From: JACCYX01 sp964610045 | GTDB taxonomy: Bacteria; Chloroflexota; Chloroflexia; Thermomicrobiales; UBA6265 | Direction: 5' to 3' | Length of the DNA: 64,000 nucleotides | NCBI GenBank assembly: GCA_964610045.1 | Contig: CAZSUN010000009.1 | Span: forward strand, 1-64,000 | In this document: piece after piece, positions 25,984 through 34,547 of the stretch | How positions within the stretch are numbered: the stretch's first letter is position 1 | Layout of the letters: every line of letters begins with the position of its first letter | Notes under the pieces: generated by a model | What the model was told of the DNA's origin: nothing | The model's database searches: none | The model's input: the letters and a program-made list of their open reading frames with translations, nothing else | Program-made: the position numbers and the translations under genes

Positions 25984-27363
25984 ATGAGTTCCGGCCTTTC
26001 ATCGACCCGGCTCTCGCGCCGGAGTCTCGGCAAGTTGGGGGCAAGCGCGGCAGCGGCATCAACCCTTGCAGTATCCGGGGTGCCCTGGGAGGCAAGGGCC
26101 GTCGCTCAGGACGAACCGACCCCGACCCCGGATGTCGCGACGTCAGGCGAGGGGGAGACAGAGATCTCCTTCCTGTCGGTCGTTGGGACATCATCACCGG
26201 CAGGTCAGGGCCGGCTCCGGGTGATCGAGCGTTTCGTCGAGGCCAATCCTGGAGTGACGGTCAACTACGAGGCAATTCCGTACGACCAGTTTTTCAGCCA
26301 ATTGGTCACGCGGGCACTGGCCGGTGACGCGCCGCAGATCGCTCAGGATGGCTACCACACGGCCCAATTCGCGGTGAACAACCTGTTGGTCCAGCTGGAT
26401 GACTACATCGAGCGCGATGGGGTGGTTCGGGACGACTACTGGCCTGCGCTGTGGCAGCTTGGCGAGTTCCAGGGCGGAACCTGGGCCTTCCCGTTCACGA
26501 TCGACACGCGGTTTACCTACTCGAATCCGGCAATCTACGAGCAACTTGGGGTGGCCGTCCCCGATACCTGGGACCAGATGTTCGAGGTTGGCGCGGCGGC
26601 GAAGGATGCCGGCCTCACGGCGGGATTCGGCGCGTCGATGGGTTCGGAGATCGGCGGGTTCTGGGAGACCGCGTCGCATTTCGGCCATACCAACAACGCC
26701 GCGTTCCTGCGCGTGAATGAGGACGGCACCGCGACATCGACGATGTCGACGCCGGAAGTCGCTGAGACGGTCGAGTTCCTGTCGCGTCTGGTGAACGAGG
26801 GGATCGTGCCGAACGGTTCGCTTGCCCTCTCCGGCTCCGAACTGAACAGCCTGTTCACCACGAACCAGATCGGCAGCGTCTTCACCGGGAACTGGATGAT
26901 CGCTGGGTTCGACCAGGTGCTCGAAGAAGGCGATATGGACTTCACTCCCGAGTTGACGCACTTGCCGATGAACGTCCAGCGGGGTGCGTCGGCGGGTGGT
27001 TGGGCATGGTATGCATTCAACACGCTGAGCGATCCCGACGTTGGCTGGCAATTCATTAATTTCTTCAACCAGGAGGAAAGTGTCAATGAAGGCTGGCCGG
27101 ACTCCCTGCCGCCGAGCATGACGCACCTCCAGGTGCCGCGTTACGCCGACGATCCGCGAAATGAGTTCGTCTCGGAGGTGCTCAGCTACTCCAGTTGGCC
27201 GATTCCGCCGGTTACCGGTCACATGGAACTGATGCCGCCGATGTGGCGGGCAGTGGCGATGGTGATCAACGGCCAGGCGTCCGTCGAAGATGCCCTCCGC
27301 GACGGCGACGAGCAGGTTCAGCGGCTGCTCGATTCGGGTCACAACACGATCGTCGGCGGATAG
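25984..27363 (+). CDS. Sugar ABC transporter substrate-binding protein (third importer)
   Basis: Binding protein of 459 residues, family 1 carbohydrate type. The ATG at 25984 follows GGGAGGTTCACCC and opens MSSGLSSTRLSRRSLGKLG, a twin-arginine signal with an Ala/Ser-rich core ending near ARAVAQDEPT. A PT-rich linker follows before the mature fold (ISFLSVVGTSS, later FTGNWMIAGF and SAGGWAWYAFNTLSDPDVGW). It heads an operon of five genes: two permeases, a chaperonin-like and an Asp-box protein. Control by the palindromes just upstream is likely. Substrate is possibly a sugar or sugar acid related to fuconate. Confidence 0.92.
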   Translation: MSSGLSSTRLSRRSLGKLGASAAAASTLAVSGVPWEARAVAQDEPTPTPDVATSGEGETEISFLSVVGTSSPAGQGRLRVIERFVEANPGVTVNYEAIPYDQFFSQLVTRALAGDAPQIAQDGYHTAQFAVNNLLVQLDDYIERDGVVRDDYWPALWQLGEFQGGTWAFPFTIDTRFTYSNPAIYEQLGVAVPDTWDQMFEVGAAAKDAGLTAGFGASMGSEIGGFWETASHFGHTNNAAFLRVNEDGTATSTMSTPEVAETVEFLSRLVNEGIVPNGSLALSGSELNSLFTTNQIGSVFTGNWMIAGFDQVLEEGDMDFTPELTHLPMNVQRGASAGGWAWYAFNTLSDPDVGWQFINFFNQEESVNEGWPDSLPPSMTHLQVPRYADDPRNEFVSEVLSYSSWPIPPVTGHMELMPPMWRAVAMVINGQASVEDALRDGDEQVQRLLDSGHNTIVGG

Positions 27364-27400
27364 TGGGTATGCCGCTGGAGTCGTTCCGGACGCACGCAGG

Positions 27401-28372
27401 ATGAGTTCCGAGTCCCGATCGATCGGACCGGATGTCGAACCGGCCGGGCGCAGCCGAGAGGCGCGCCCGGCCGGTCACCGCCGCCGGTTCGATGTCCTGC
27501 CCTTCCTGATGACGCTGCCCGGGTTCATCACGATGCTGGTGATCCTGGGCATTCCGGTGGCCTACAACATCTATATCGGGTTCACGAACGCCTCGGCGTT
27601 CACCGGCCTGCGGAATCCGTCGTGGGTGGGTTTGGACAATTACCGGTGGGTCTACTCGGATCCCTTCTTCTGGGATTCGATGCGCAGGACGATGTCCTGG
27701 ACTGTCTCGAACCTGGTGCTCCAGGTTGCGGTCGGGATGCTGCTGGCGCTGATCCTCCATGAGTTGCCAATCGGATGGTCGCGGATCCTGCAGCCACTCT
27801 GGCTGATTCCGTGGGTCCTGCCGTCGGTCTCGGTGTTCTACGTCTGGCGACTCTACTTCAATCCGCTGGTGGGACCCATCCAGCGGTTCGCGGAGAGGAT
27901 TGGCCTGGTCGACACGCCGATCCTCGCCGACCCTGACCTGGCGATGTGGGGAATCGTGGCGGCCAGCCTGTGGAAAGGCTTCCCGTTCTACATGGTGGTC
28001 TTCTACTCGGCGTTGCAGGCGGTGCCACAGGAGTTGTACGACGCTGCAAGAGTGGATGGCGCGAGCCGTGCCCGAATCTTCTGGACTGTCGAGCGGCCAG
28101 CGATCCTCACGGTCGCGATCCCGACATCGATCCTTGGATTCGTCTGGATCTTCAACGCCTTCACCCCAATCTTCGCGATGACGGAGGGCGGACCAGGCAG
28201 CGCGACGACAACCGTCGGCATCTACATCTACTTCGAGGCGCTGCGCGGGTTCCGCTACAACACGGCTGCCGCCGCGGCAACCGGACTGATCGCGGTCGTC
28301 GTCGTGTTCTTCGTTCTCTATCAGCTGGCGACGTGGTGGTTCGATCGATCCAGCCGGAGGGCGGCGACATGA
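27401..28372 (+). CDS. Sugar ABC transporter permease (MalF-like, third importer)
   Basis: Permease of 323 residues with a basic N-terminus (RSREARPAGHRRRF) and about six helices from VLPFLMTLPGFITMLVILGI onward. The EAA loop is ELYDAARVDGASRARIFW. The ATG at 27401 gives the expected length but has only a weak ribosome site; it starts 37 bases after the binding-protein stop, with no hairpin between, unlike the first importer. Its TGA overlaps the ATG of the next permease (ATGA at 28369). Confidence 0.88.
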   Translation: MSSESRSIGPDVEPAGRSREARPAGHRRRFDVLPFLMTLPGFITMLVILGIPVAYNIYIGFTNASAFTGLRNPSWVGLDNYRWVYSDPFFWDSMRRTMSWTVSNLVLQVAVGMLLALILHELPIGWSRILQPLWLIPWVLPSVSVFYVWRLYFNPLVGPIQRFAERIGLVDTPILADPDLAMWGIVAASLWKGFPFYMVVFYSALQAVPQELYDAARVDGASRARIFWTVERPAILTVAIPTSILGFVWIFNAFTPIFAMTEGGPGSATTTVGIYIYFEALRGFRYNTAAAAATGLIAVVVVFFVLYQLATWWFDRSSRRAAT

Positions 28373-29205
28373 GCGTTGCCCGCCGCCGGTTGATCCGCCA
28401 GATCGTGGGGATCGTGGTCGTGGCGGCGATCACGATCGTCCTGGTCTTGCCGCTGGTCTGGATGGTGTCGTTCTCGCTCCGGAACAACACTGACCTGCTG
28501 GCAAGCCCCAGCCTGATCCCGCGCGAGTTGACGTTCCGCAACTACGTGGAGATGTGGGAGATCGCGCCGTTCGGCACGTTCTTTCGCAACAGCTTCATCG
28601 TCGGGGTCGCGACCGTAGTCCTGACGCTGGCCCTGGCGACACCGGCCGGATATGCATTGAGCCGCTACCGCTTCCCAGCGAACCAGACGATGCTCTTCAC
28701 TTTGCTCTTCATGCAGGTGTTGCCGGGTGTGGTGCTGATCGTGCCGATCTATCTCGTGGCGACCCGGCTCGGCCTCTACAACTCGCTCCAGGGCCTGATC
28801 ATCGTCTACACCGGGATCAGCTTCTCGTTCTCGACCCTGCTCGCGCGTGGGTTCTTCTCCCAGGTCGCTCGCGAGCTCGAAGACGCGGCGCTGGTCGATG
28901 GCGCATCCCGGTTCCAGTCGTTTCGGCAGATCGCGTTGCCGTTGATCCGCCCGGGCCTGATCGCGATGGCGACGTTCATCTTCATCGGCGCCTGGGAGGA
29001 GTTCGTGATCGCGCTGACCCTGACCACGCGGCAGGATGTGCGGACAGTGCCGATCGGGTTTTCGTACTACTTCGAGCAGTATCAATCGAACTACACCGGT
29101 CTGATGGCGGCGTCGATCGTGTCGATCATTCCTGTCCTGGTGCTCTTCTTCGCCGTAGGCCGGGGATTTATTCGAGGGATTAGCAGTGGCGGCGTCAAGG
29201 GGTAG
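28369..29205 (+). CDS. Sugar ABC transporter permease (MalG-like, third importer)
   Basis: Permease of 278 residues, overlapping the previous gene by four bases (ATGA), so translation is coupled. Helices begin at GIVVVAAITIVLVLPLVWMV. The EAA loop reads ELEDAALVDGASRFQSFR, and the C-terminal tail is FIRGISSGGVKG. Its 3' end overlaps the start of the chaperonin-like gene by 20 bases, which strongly links that gene to the transport operon. Confidence 0.92.
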   Translation: MSVARRRLIRQIVGIVVVAAITIVLVLPLVWMVSFSLRNNTDLLASPSLIPRELTFRNYVEMWEIAPFGTFFRNSFIVGVATVVLTLALATPAGYALSRYRFPANQTMLFTLLFMQVLPGVVLIVPIYLVATRLGLYNSLQGLIIVYTGISFSFSTLLARGFFSQVARELEDAALVDGASRFQSFRQIALPLIRPGLIAMATFIFIGAWEEFVIALTLTTRQDVRTVPIGFSYYFEQYQSNYTGLMAASIVSIIPVLVLFFAVGRGFIRGISSGGVKG

Positions 29206-30784
29206 CTTCAGGCCCGCCCGGATCCGGTTCGATCCCGACAGCCGGGCGCTGCTCCTGCGCGGGGTCGAGACCCTGGAGCGAACCCTTGGGCCGACGATCG
29301 GGCCGGGCGCCCCGCCGGTCGCCATCGCGCGGATAGGCCGGCATGGCGAACCGCCCGAGCTTCTGGATGACGGAGCAACGATCGCGCGCCGGATAGTGGG
29401 GGTTCCCTGCCGCTTCGAGAACATGGGGTTCATGCTAGCCCGGCAGGCTGCCTGGCGAATGCACGCAACCTGTGGCGACGGTGCATCGGGGGCGGTCGCG
29501 ATCGGCGCGGCAACGCTCAGGGCGCTGAACCGCCTGGCGGCAGCGGGGTTCGATCCACAAACCCTGGCGAGTGAGGCTGGATGCGCGGTGGATCACGCGT
29601 GTGACGCGATCGCCACGATGTCCGAGCCGCTTTGCCGGCGCGAGATTCCGGCGTTCCTGTCGACCCTGATCGACGAGCCGCGATTGACTCCGGTCGTGAT
29701 GGAAGCGATCGATCTGCTCGGCCCGGATACGTCCATCGTGGTTCGCACATCCGTCGAGCCGCGGATCCACCTGCAGAGCATTGAGGGGGCGTTGTGGGAA
29801 TCCACCAGCGTCCTGGCGCCGGCGTTGGAGGCGGGCGGCGATCCGGTGCGTCTTACGTACCCGGCCGTGGTGCTCTGGGATGCCCCGGCGAACGATGTCC
29901 GGGAGTGCGCGGCAGCGATGGCGGCGGCGCAGCAGACTGCCGCCTCGGCGTGCCTACTGATCGCCCGCTCGTTCGCTCCCGGTGTTCTCGGATTGCTCGC
30001 CCGCAACGGCGATCTTCGCTGCCGAATCGTCCCACTCGTTGCCCCGCAGGCAGGTGCCCAGCAGGAGGAAGCGTTCGGTGACCTGGCGGCGCTGACGGGC
30101 GCCCGCCGGCTGGCTCCCGAGGCCGGTGACCGGTTGGGGAGCGTCACCTTGCCCGATTTCGGCGGTGCGCCGCGAATCACGATTGGTCCACGCTTCATCA
30201 ATGTGATGGCTGGCCGGGGTCAGCAGCCGGCGATCGATACGCGGATCGCGATGGTGGAGCGCCTGATGGACAAGTGTGAGGATGATCTGGCGCTCGATCG
30301 CCTGCGGGAGCGGTGGGGTCGTCTCCGGCAGGGGATGGGCGTGGTGTGGGTCGGGGCGCACTCGGACCCGGAACGGGACAGGTTGCGACGGTTGGTTTCC
30401 CGCGGGGTCGACAGTCTGCGGGCGGCCCTGGAATCCGGGATCGTTCCGGGCGGTGGCGGGTCGATGCTGGCGGCGTCGCGCGCGATCAGGTGTGCTGCTG
30501 GTGATTCGCCTGGCGCGGTGGCGGTGGCGGACGGATTGACGGCGCCTGCATGGTGGATTGCGCGAAACGCGGGGCTTGATCCGCAGGTTGTCATCTCGCG
30601 AATGGAGCCTGAGGGACCGTTGCCGGTCGACGGACCCGGATCACGATCGGAGGACATCCACGATGCCGCATCGACCGTGTCGACGATGGTGAAGATCGGG
30701 GTTTCGATGGCGATTTCGGCGTTCGAGTGCGATGTCCTGATCTCACGCGCGGTTCGGCTGTCGCAGGCGGAGATGCGGCCATGA
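29186..30784 (+). CDS. Degenerate GroEL-like chaperonin (Cpn60 family)
   Basis: Full-length (532 residues) but divergent group I chaperonin-like protein. Equatorial, intermediate and apical regions align in order with GroEL: RALLLRGVETLERTLGP, LLDDGATIARRI, FENMGFMLARQAAW, AAAGFDPQTL, EAIDLLGPDTSI, FGDLAALTGARRLAPEAG, RAALESGIVPGGG. Asp62 and Asp98 match GroEL Asp52 and Asp87. The catalytic Asp398 position is Arg406, in a gap-free stretch up to GGG 422-424, and the GDGTTT phosphate loop is GDGASG. ATP hydrolysis is therefore probably impaired. The GTG at 29186 follows GAGGGATTAGCA and overlaps the permease end. No groES is present. A folding or scaffold role for its operon partners is inference. 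Confidence 0.82.
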   Translation: MAASRGSFRPARIRFDPDSRALLLRGVETLERTLGPTIGPGAPPVAIARIGRHGEPPELLDDGATIARRIVGVPCRFENMGFMLARQAAWRMHATCGDGASGAVAIGAATLRALNRLAAAGFDPQTLASEAGCAVDHACDAIATMSEPLCRREIPAFLSTLIDEPRLTPVVMEAIDLLGPDTSIVVRTSVEPRIHLQSIEGALWESTSVLAPALEAGGDPVRLTYPAVVLWDAPANDVRECAAAMAAAQQTAASACLLIARSFAPGVLGLLARNGDLRCRIVPLVAPQAGAQQEEAFGDLAALTGARRLAPEAGDRLGSVTLPDFGGAPRITIGPRFINVMAGRGQQPAIDTRIAMVERLMDKCEDDLALDRLRERWGRLRQGMGVVWVGAHSDPERDRLRRLVSRGVDSLRAALESGIVPGGGGSMLAASRAIRCAAGDSPGAVAVADGLTAPAWWIARNAGLDPQVVISRMEPEGPLPVDGPGSRSEDIHDAASTVSTMVKIGVSMAISAFECDVLISRAVRLSQAEMRP

Positions 30785-32316
30785 CCGGGTGCCCCTGGAC
30801 GAACCGGGGCAGGATCGATCAGGCACCGGTTACCAACCTGGCGCTGTCGCCGTGGTTCGCGGTCGACCGCTCCGCAGTGGCGGCAACACCGGCAGGAATC
30901 CACCTGAGTCAGGATGGCGGGATCACCTGGAACGGGGCTGGCGCTCGCGGTCCGCTCGTGGCCGCGTTGGCGGTCAGTCGTACCCGTAACTTGTTGGTGG
31001 CGACCACTGCCGGGCTGCAGTTTTCCCGGGACTGGGGTGACACCTGGCACACGATCGCCTGCCCCAACCCGATTGGAGCAGTGGTCTTTCTCGATGACGC
31101 CGGGTTTGTGGCCATCGACACAGCCGGAGTGGTCTGGCAGGGCAGGCTCGGTGTATCCGGCCTGCACCATCTGTATGAACTGCCCGATATCCCGTTCGCG
31201 ATCGAAACGGTTGGCGACGTGCTGTATGCGCTGGGGAACGGACTGTGGCGTTCCCATGACGGAGTGGGCGCCTGGACGCAGGTGGCACTGCCGGCGGATT
31301 GCGGCGAGATCGAGGACATCGCCGCAGCCGGCGATCGTTGCCTGGTTGCCCCGGCGAGTCGTGCCGGACTGTGGTCGCTGGGGCCGGATGGATGGCGGTC
31401 CGTGTCGGTGCCAGACAGGGTTGGCCTGATACGGGCGGCCGCAGCATCAACAAGCGGCACGATCGTGGTCGCCGGTGGCGTCGATGGAATCGGTGTGAGC
31501 GCGGACTCCGGCGAAACATGGCGCATCGAACCGGTGGGCCAACCTGTGACGTCCATTGCGGCCGCTGGTTCCGGATCGGCGATGCTGGCCGGTCTTGCTG
31601 ACGGTACGGTAATGGCATCTGGCGATCACGGGAGGTCATGGGTGACGTCGCGACTTCGAGGCGGGACGGTGATTTCCCGCCTCGTTGCGCTCGGTGATGT
31701 CGTGCGGGCAACCACGATCGAGGGCACGATCCTGGAGACCTGTGTCGAGGGCGCGCTCGATGCCTGGACCGTGCGTGATGTCGACGAGGACGCGGCGATT
31801 GCCATCCCGGAACAGGATGGGGAGGTTGTCGCCACGGCGAGCATGTCCGGCACCGGTGCACCGGCGGCGGTCGGGACGAGATCGGTCGATGGCATCTGTA
31901 CGATCTGGGTGAGGGGATACCTGGAGGAATGGCGGGTCGCGATCGCTCACCCCGATTCCGCGCGAACCATCTCCCTGGCGGCGGTACCTGAGACAGGCGC
32001 CGTGTATGCGGCGATCGGAGACAGCGTGTACCGGCCGTCACGAGTCGGCATTGGGATGTTCGCGAGAGAACCGGTCGACCCGGACCGCGTACGGGAGGTG
32101 CTGGCGGTCGCTGCGAGCCGCGATGGTTCGGTGGTTGTGGCATTGACCGACGCCGGATTGTACCGGTCGGACGACGATGGGTTGAGCTGGCAGGCGGTGC
32201 CAGCGCCGGAGGGTCCTCCGGTGACCGCCATCGCGGTGGTCGATGCCGCTGGTGAAGGGTGCGAGGTGTTGGCCGCACAACTCGGCGGGGCGCTGGTGTC
32301 CTGTTGCCTGCGTTGA
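30781..32316 (+). CDS. Asp-box (BNR-repeat) beta-propeller protein without signal peptide
   Basis: Protein of 511 residues with six Asp-box motifs S-x-D-x-G-x-[TS]-W at 43-50 (SQDGGITW), 82-89, 158-165 (degenerate), 240-247 (SADSGETW), 280-287 and 463-470, implying a sialidase or YCF48-like beta-propeller. Sialidase catalytic residues (an N-terminal RIP motif) are absent. The start ATGA overlaps the chaperonin-like stop, so the two proteins are translationally coupled. There is no signal peptide or membrane segment, so it should be cytoplasmic, unusual for Asp-box proteins. By analogy with YCF48 it could be an assembly factor; this is speculation. Confidence 0.78.
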   Translation: MTGCPWTNRGRIDQAPVTNLALSPWFAVDRSAVAATPAGIHLSQDGGITWNGAGARGPLVAALAVSRTRNLLVATTAGLQFSRDWGDTWHTIACPNPIGAVVFLDDAGFVAIDTAGVVWQGRLGVSGLHHLYELPDIPFAIETVGDVLYALGNGLWRSHDGVGAWTQVALPADCGEIEDIAAAGDRCLVAPASRAGLWSLGPDGWRSVSVPDRVGLIRAAAASTSGTIVVAGGVDGIGVSADSGETWRIEPVGQPVTSIAAAGSGSAMLAGLADGTVMASGDHGRSWVTSRLRGGTVISRLVALGDVVRATTIEGTILETCVEGALDAWTVRDVDEDAAIAIPEQDGEVVATASMSGTGAPAAVGTRSVDGICTIWVRGYLEEWRVAIAHPDSARTISLAAVPETGAVYAAIGDSVYRPSRVGIGMFAREPVDPDRVREVLAVAASRDGSVVVALTDAGLYRSDDDGLSWQAVPAPEGPPVTAIAVVDAAGEGCEVLAAQLGGALVSCCLR

Positions 32317-32472
32317 CACAAGGGTGACCGCGCGCTTGATGGATCGGGCTATGGATAGGGTGTAGGGGAGGACCAAGCCGCGTAGCGGCGCGTGTCCTCC
32401 CGGGGTTCGGGCATCCGCGTGGTGCCGGGAGGACCAAGGCGGCGCGCCCGAGAGCATCGCCCTCCGGGCGAA

Positions 32473-32543
32473 TGCGCATCGCGCAGGGATGTCTCGACAG
32501 GAGCCCTCGCCTGGCGGCTCGGACTCCGCTCGACATGACGGAT
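32473..32543. repeat. Extragenic repeat (GCGCAGGGATGTCTCGAC...CTCGACATGACG)
   Basis: The 247-base convergent spacer 32317-32563 contains GCATCGCGCAGGGATGTCTC followed about 50 bases later by GCTCGACATGACGGATT. A related copy with a shorter centre is at 35031-35076 (TTCGCACAGGGATATCTCGA then GGCTCGACATGACGATT), and a fragment lies near 5022. Two further GGAGGACCAAG segments lie at 32369 and 32430. No gene is seen here. Confidence 0.55.
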
Positions 32544-32563
32544 TGACTGCGGCGCTGGGTAGG

Positions 32564-33277
32564 TCAGGCGTCGTCGAGGTCGAGGCCGGCTTCGCGGGCG
32601 ATCTCGCGGACGGAGGCGGCGCAGGCACGGGTCGCGGGTTCGTATTCGCCATCGACCTTGTAGTGGGTCTCCAGGGAGAGCACGCCCTCNNNNNNNNNNN
32701 NNNNNNNNNNNNNNNNNNNNNNNNNNNNNNNNNNNNNNNNNNNNNNNNNNNNNNNNNNNNNNNNNNNNNNNNNNNNNNNNNNNNNNNNNCCGGTCGCGAT
32801 GTTGCAGGCGTACTCGTTTTCGAGGCCGAGGAGCTTGCCGGCAGCGCTGACGTGCTCGGTGGCGGTGCGCAGGACATCGAGAACTTCGTCGCGGACCGAC
32901 AGCGGATCGGCAACCCGCCAGAAGCTGAATGTGCGGACGATCGGGGCGTCAAACCGCTTCGCCAGCTCTAGTGACCGGTCGAGGATGTCCCAGTGCTCCT
33001 CCTTGCTGCGCTCGGTGGCCGAGTGGGTGTTGCCGGTGCGAGCCGATTCCTCGTTGATGTGGCATTTCAGGAATGGAGAGGCGATGCAGGTCACCCGGTA
33101 CCCACCGCGGTGGATGAGGCTACCGATCTCATTCAGTTCCGGTTCGTCGTGGTCGACGATGCTCTTGCCCCAGATGCTGCGAAGTTCGATGTCGCGGATG
33201 CCCAGGTCGTTGCAGACGGCGAGCGCGTGGGCGAAGTCTTCGGAGATCTCATCGGTGATGACGCCGAGTCGTGGCAT
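32564..33277 (-). CDS. Sugar phosphate isomerase/epimerase (xylose isomerase-like TIM barrel), interrupted by gap
   Basis: Two pieces of one protein flank the assembly gap. The N-terminal part (MPRLGVITDEISEDFAHAL, then DLGIRDIELRSIWG and ENEYACNIAT) and the C-terminal part (EGVLSLETHYKVDGE) are typical of AP endonuclease family 2 sugar isomerases/epimerases. About 204 residues are visible where the family usually has about 270-290, so more than the 33 codons covered by N is probably missing. Metal-ligand glutamates are seen in ENEYACN and SLETHY. It lies upstream of no other minus-strand gene and follows the dioxygenase-like gene by 67 bases. Confidence 0.8.
   Translation of the reverse strand: MPRLGVITDEISEDFAHALAVCNDLGIRDIELRSIWGKSIVDHDEPELNEIGSLIHRGGYRVTCIASPFLKCHINEESARTGNTHSATERSKEEHWDILDRSLELAKRFDAPIVRTFSFWRVADPLSVRDEVLDVLRTATEHVSAAGKLLGLENEYACNIATXXXXXXXXXXXXXXXXXXXXXXXXXXXXXXXXXXEGVLSLETHYKVDGEYEPATRACAASVREIAREAGLDLDDA
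32690..32789. other. Assembly gap of 100 N
   Basis: Exactly 100 undetermined bases, the conventional placeholder for a gap of unknown length. It lies inside the isomerase gene. The frames on both sides happen to agree across 100 bases, but the missing part of the protein suggests a true size nearer 200-250 bases. Confidence 0.98.
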
Positions 33278-33344
33278 GGATTCTCCTCGTGATGGAGTGG
33301 CCGAGACAGGCTCGGCATCCTTGCGGGGAAGGCCGATGGTCGGG

Positions 33345-34424
33345 TCAGTCGTCGTCGACGAGGTTGGGGTCGGCGTCCGTCGCGCCCATCATGCCGGTGT
33401 CCATGTCGCCCATCATCATTGCGGCGTACTCGCTTTCGCGTCGGCGTTCCTCGGGCGGTAGTTGTGCCGCGCATGGCGTGCCGAAGCGCGGCTGCGCGAA
33501 CGGCAGATGGGTATCGCCACGCGCGAGGATATGCCGGTGGTTTGCCATCAGGGTGACCGGGTCGGAATCCGAGCCGTCGCCATCGTTCCATTGCGTAAAG
33601 GACCGGGCGTTGCAGTAGTGCCCGACGAAGGAGCGGCGGAAGCGGTCGGTTGACCAGTTCTTCTTGCTCCGGTGGAGGACGTGCCCGGCGAAGAAGACGA
33701 CATCGCCCGCCTTCGCGGCGACCAGCAACTGGTTGTACCGGTCGGCAATCCGGGTGAGGTCGTTCTCCTCGTCGTTCGGGTTGCTGACACCGCTGACGCC
33801 CTGGATATCGGTCAGGGTGCGCTCGCCGAAGCCGTAGCCCTTGTCGGGAGGGTAGACGGGTTCGTGCTGGCTCCCCGTGGCGAACCACATCGCGCCGTTC
33901 TGCTCGTCGCAGTCATCGATTGCGATCCAGGCGCCGCAGAGGGAGTCCGGGTGAGTGGGGATGTAGTACGAATCCTGGTGCCAGCCCTGGCCCGGTTTCC
34001 CCGGACCCTTGATGAAGAGCATGGTCTGGAGGGCGAGGATGTCCGGGCCGATCAATGCCTGGAGGACATCGAGGACACCGGGATGGAGCAGGTAGCGCTC
34101 GTGCAGTTCGAGTTGCCGGTGAAGCATGTGGATGCGGAGGAAGTATTCGGCCTTCTCGGCTGGGGAGAGGTGCTCGGGTGGGGCGGCGAGTCGCTGGGTG
34201 GCGACGCCACTGGCATGGTCACCCTTGTCGAGAAAGGAGCCGGATTGTTCGGGCAAGCGGCCCTGCATCAGGTCTTCGGTGTGTTCCCGGAGTTCGGCCA
34301 CCTCGTCGGGTGAGACGAGACCGCGCACGACCAGAAACCCCTGTCGCCGGAAGGTGATGTATTCCTCGACGGAGACCTGGTAGCGGGTGAATGGAATGAT
34401 CTGGCGTTGTTCGGTGGCAATCAT
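33345..34424 (-). CDS. Phytanoyl-CoA dioxygenase family protein
   Basis: Non-haem Fe(II)/2-oxoglutarate-dependent oxygenase-like protein of 359 residues. The iron triad is visible as WHQDSYY (His and Asp of HxD) and a distal histidine in FAGHVLHRSKKN, with a following Arg (RFRRSF) suited to 2-oxoglutarate binding. The N-terminal part (EEYITFRRQGFLVVRGLVSP) is the usual PhyH beginning. The family hydroxylates diverse small molecules and the substrate here is unknown. It lies between the isomerase and mutarotase genes on the minus strand, so a role in sugar or secondary-metabolite breakdown is plausible. Confidence 0.88.
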   Translation of the reverse strand: MIATEQRQIIPFTRYQVSVEEYITFRRQGFLVVRGLVSPDEVAELREHTEDLMQGRLPEQSGSFLDKGDHASGVATQRLAAPPEHLSPAEKAEYFLRIHMLHRQLELHERYLLHPGVLDVLQALIGPDILALQTMLFIKGPGKPGQGWHQDSYYIPTHPDSLCGAWIAIDDCDEQNGAMWFATGSQHEPVYPPDKGYGFGERTLTDIQGVSGVSNPNDEENDLTRIADRYNQLLVAAKAGDVVFFAGHVLHRSKKNWSTDRFRRSFVGHYCNARSFTQWNDGDGSDSDPVTLMANHRHILARGDTHLPFAQPRFGTPCAAQLPPEERRRESEYAAMMMGDMDTGMMGATDADPNLVDDD

Positions 34425-34499
34425 TGGGGGTCCTCACTTGGACGATACCGGAACTTCGTAGCGGCGATCCTCCGTGATCGCCAGTTCCCCGCCGGAGTC

Positions 34500-34543
34500 G
34501 CTCTACCGGAGGAGATTCCTCGCTTCGCTCGGAATGACAACCC
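34500..34543. repeat. Extragenic repeat (GAGATTCCTCGC...CGGAATGACAA)
   Basis: GAGGAGATTCCTCGCTTCGC continuing to CTCGGAATGACAACCC is a clear copy of the family seen at 5122 and 5429 and, in part, 51039. It sits in the 123-base spacer between the mutarotase and dioxygenase genes. Confidence 0.6.
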
Positions 34544-34547
34544 TTCT

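Noticed and set aside
30781..32316. Sialidase
   Set aside because: Asp-boxes alone do not define a sialidase. The arginine triad and RIP motif are not seen and there is no signal peptide.
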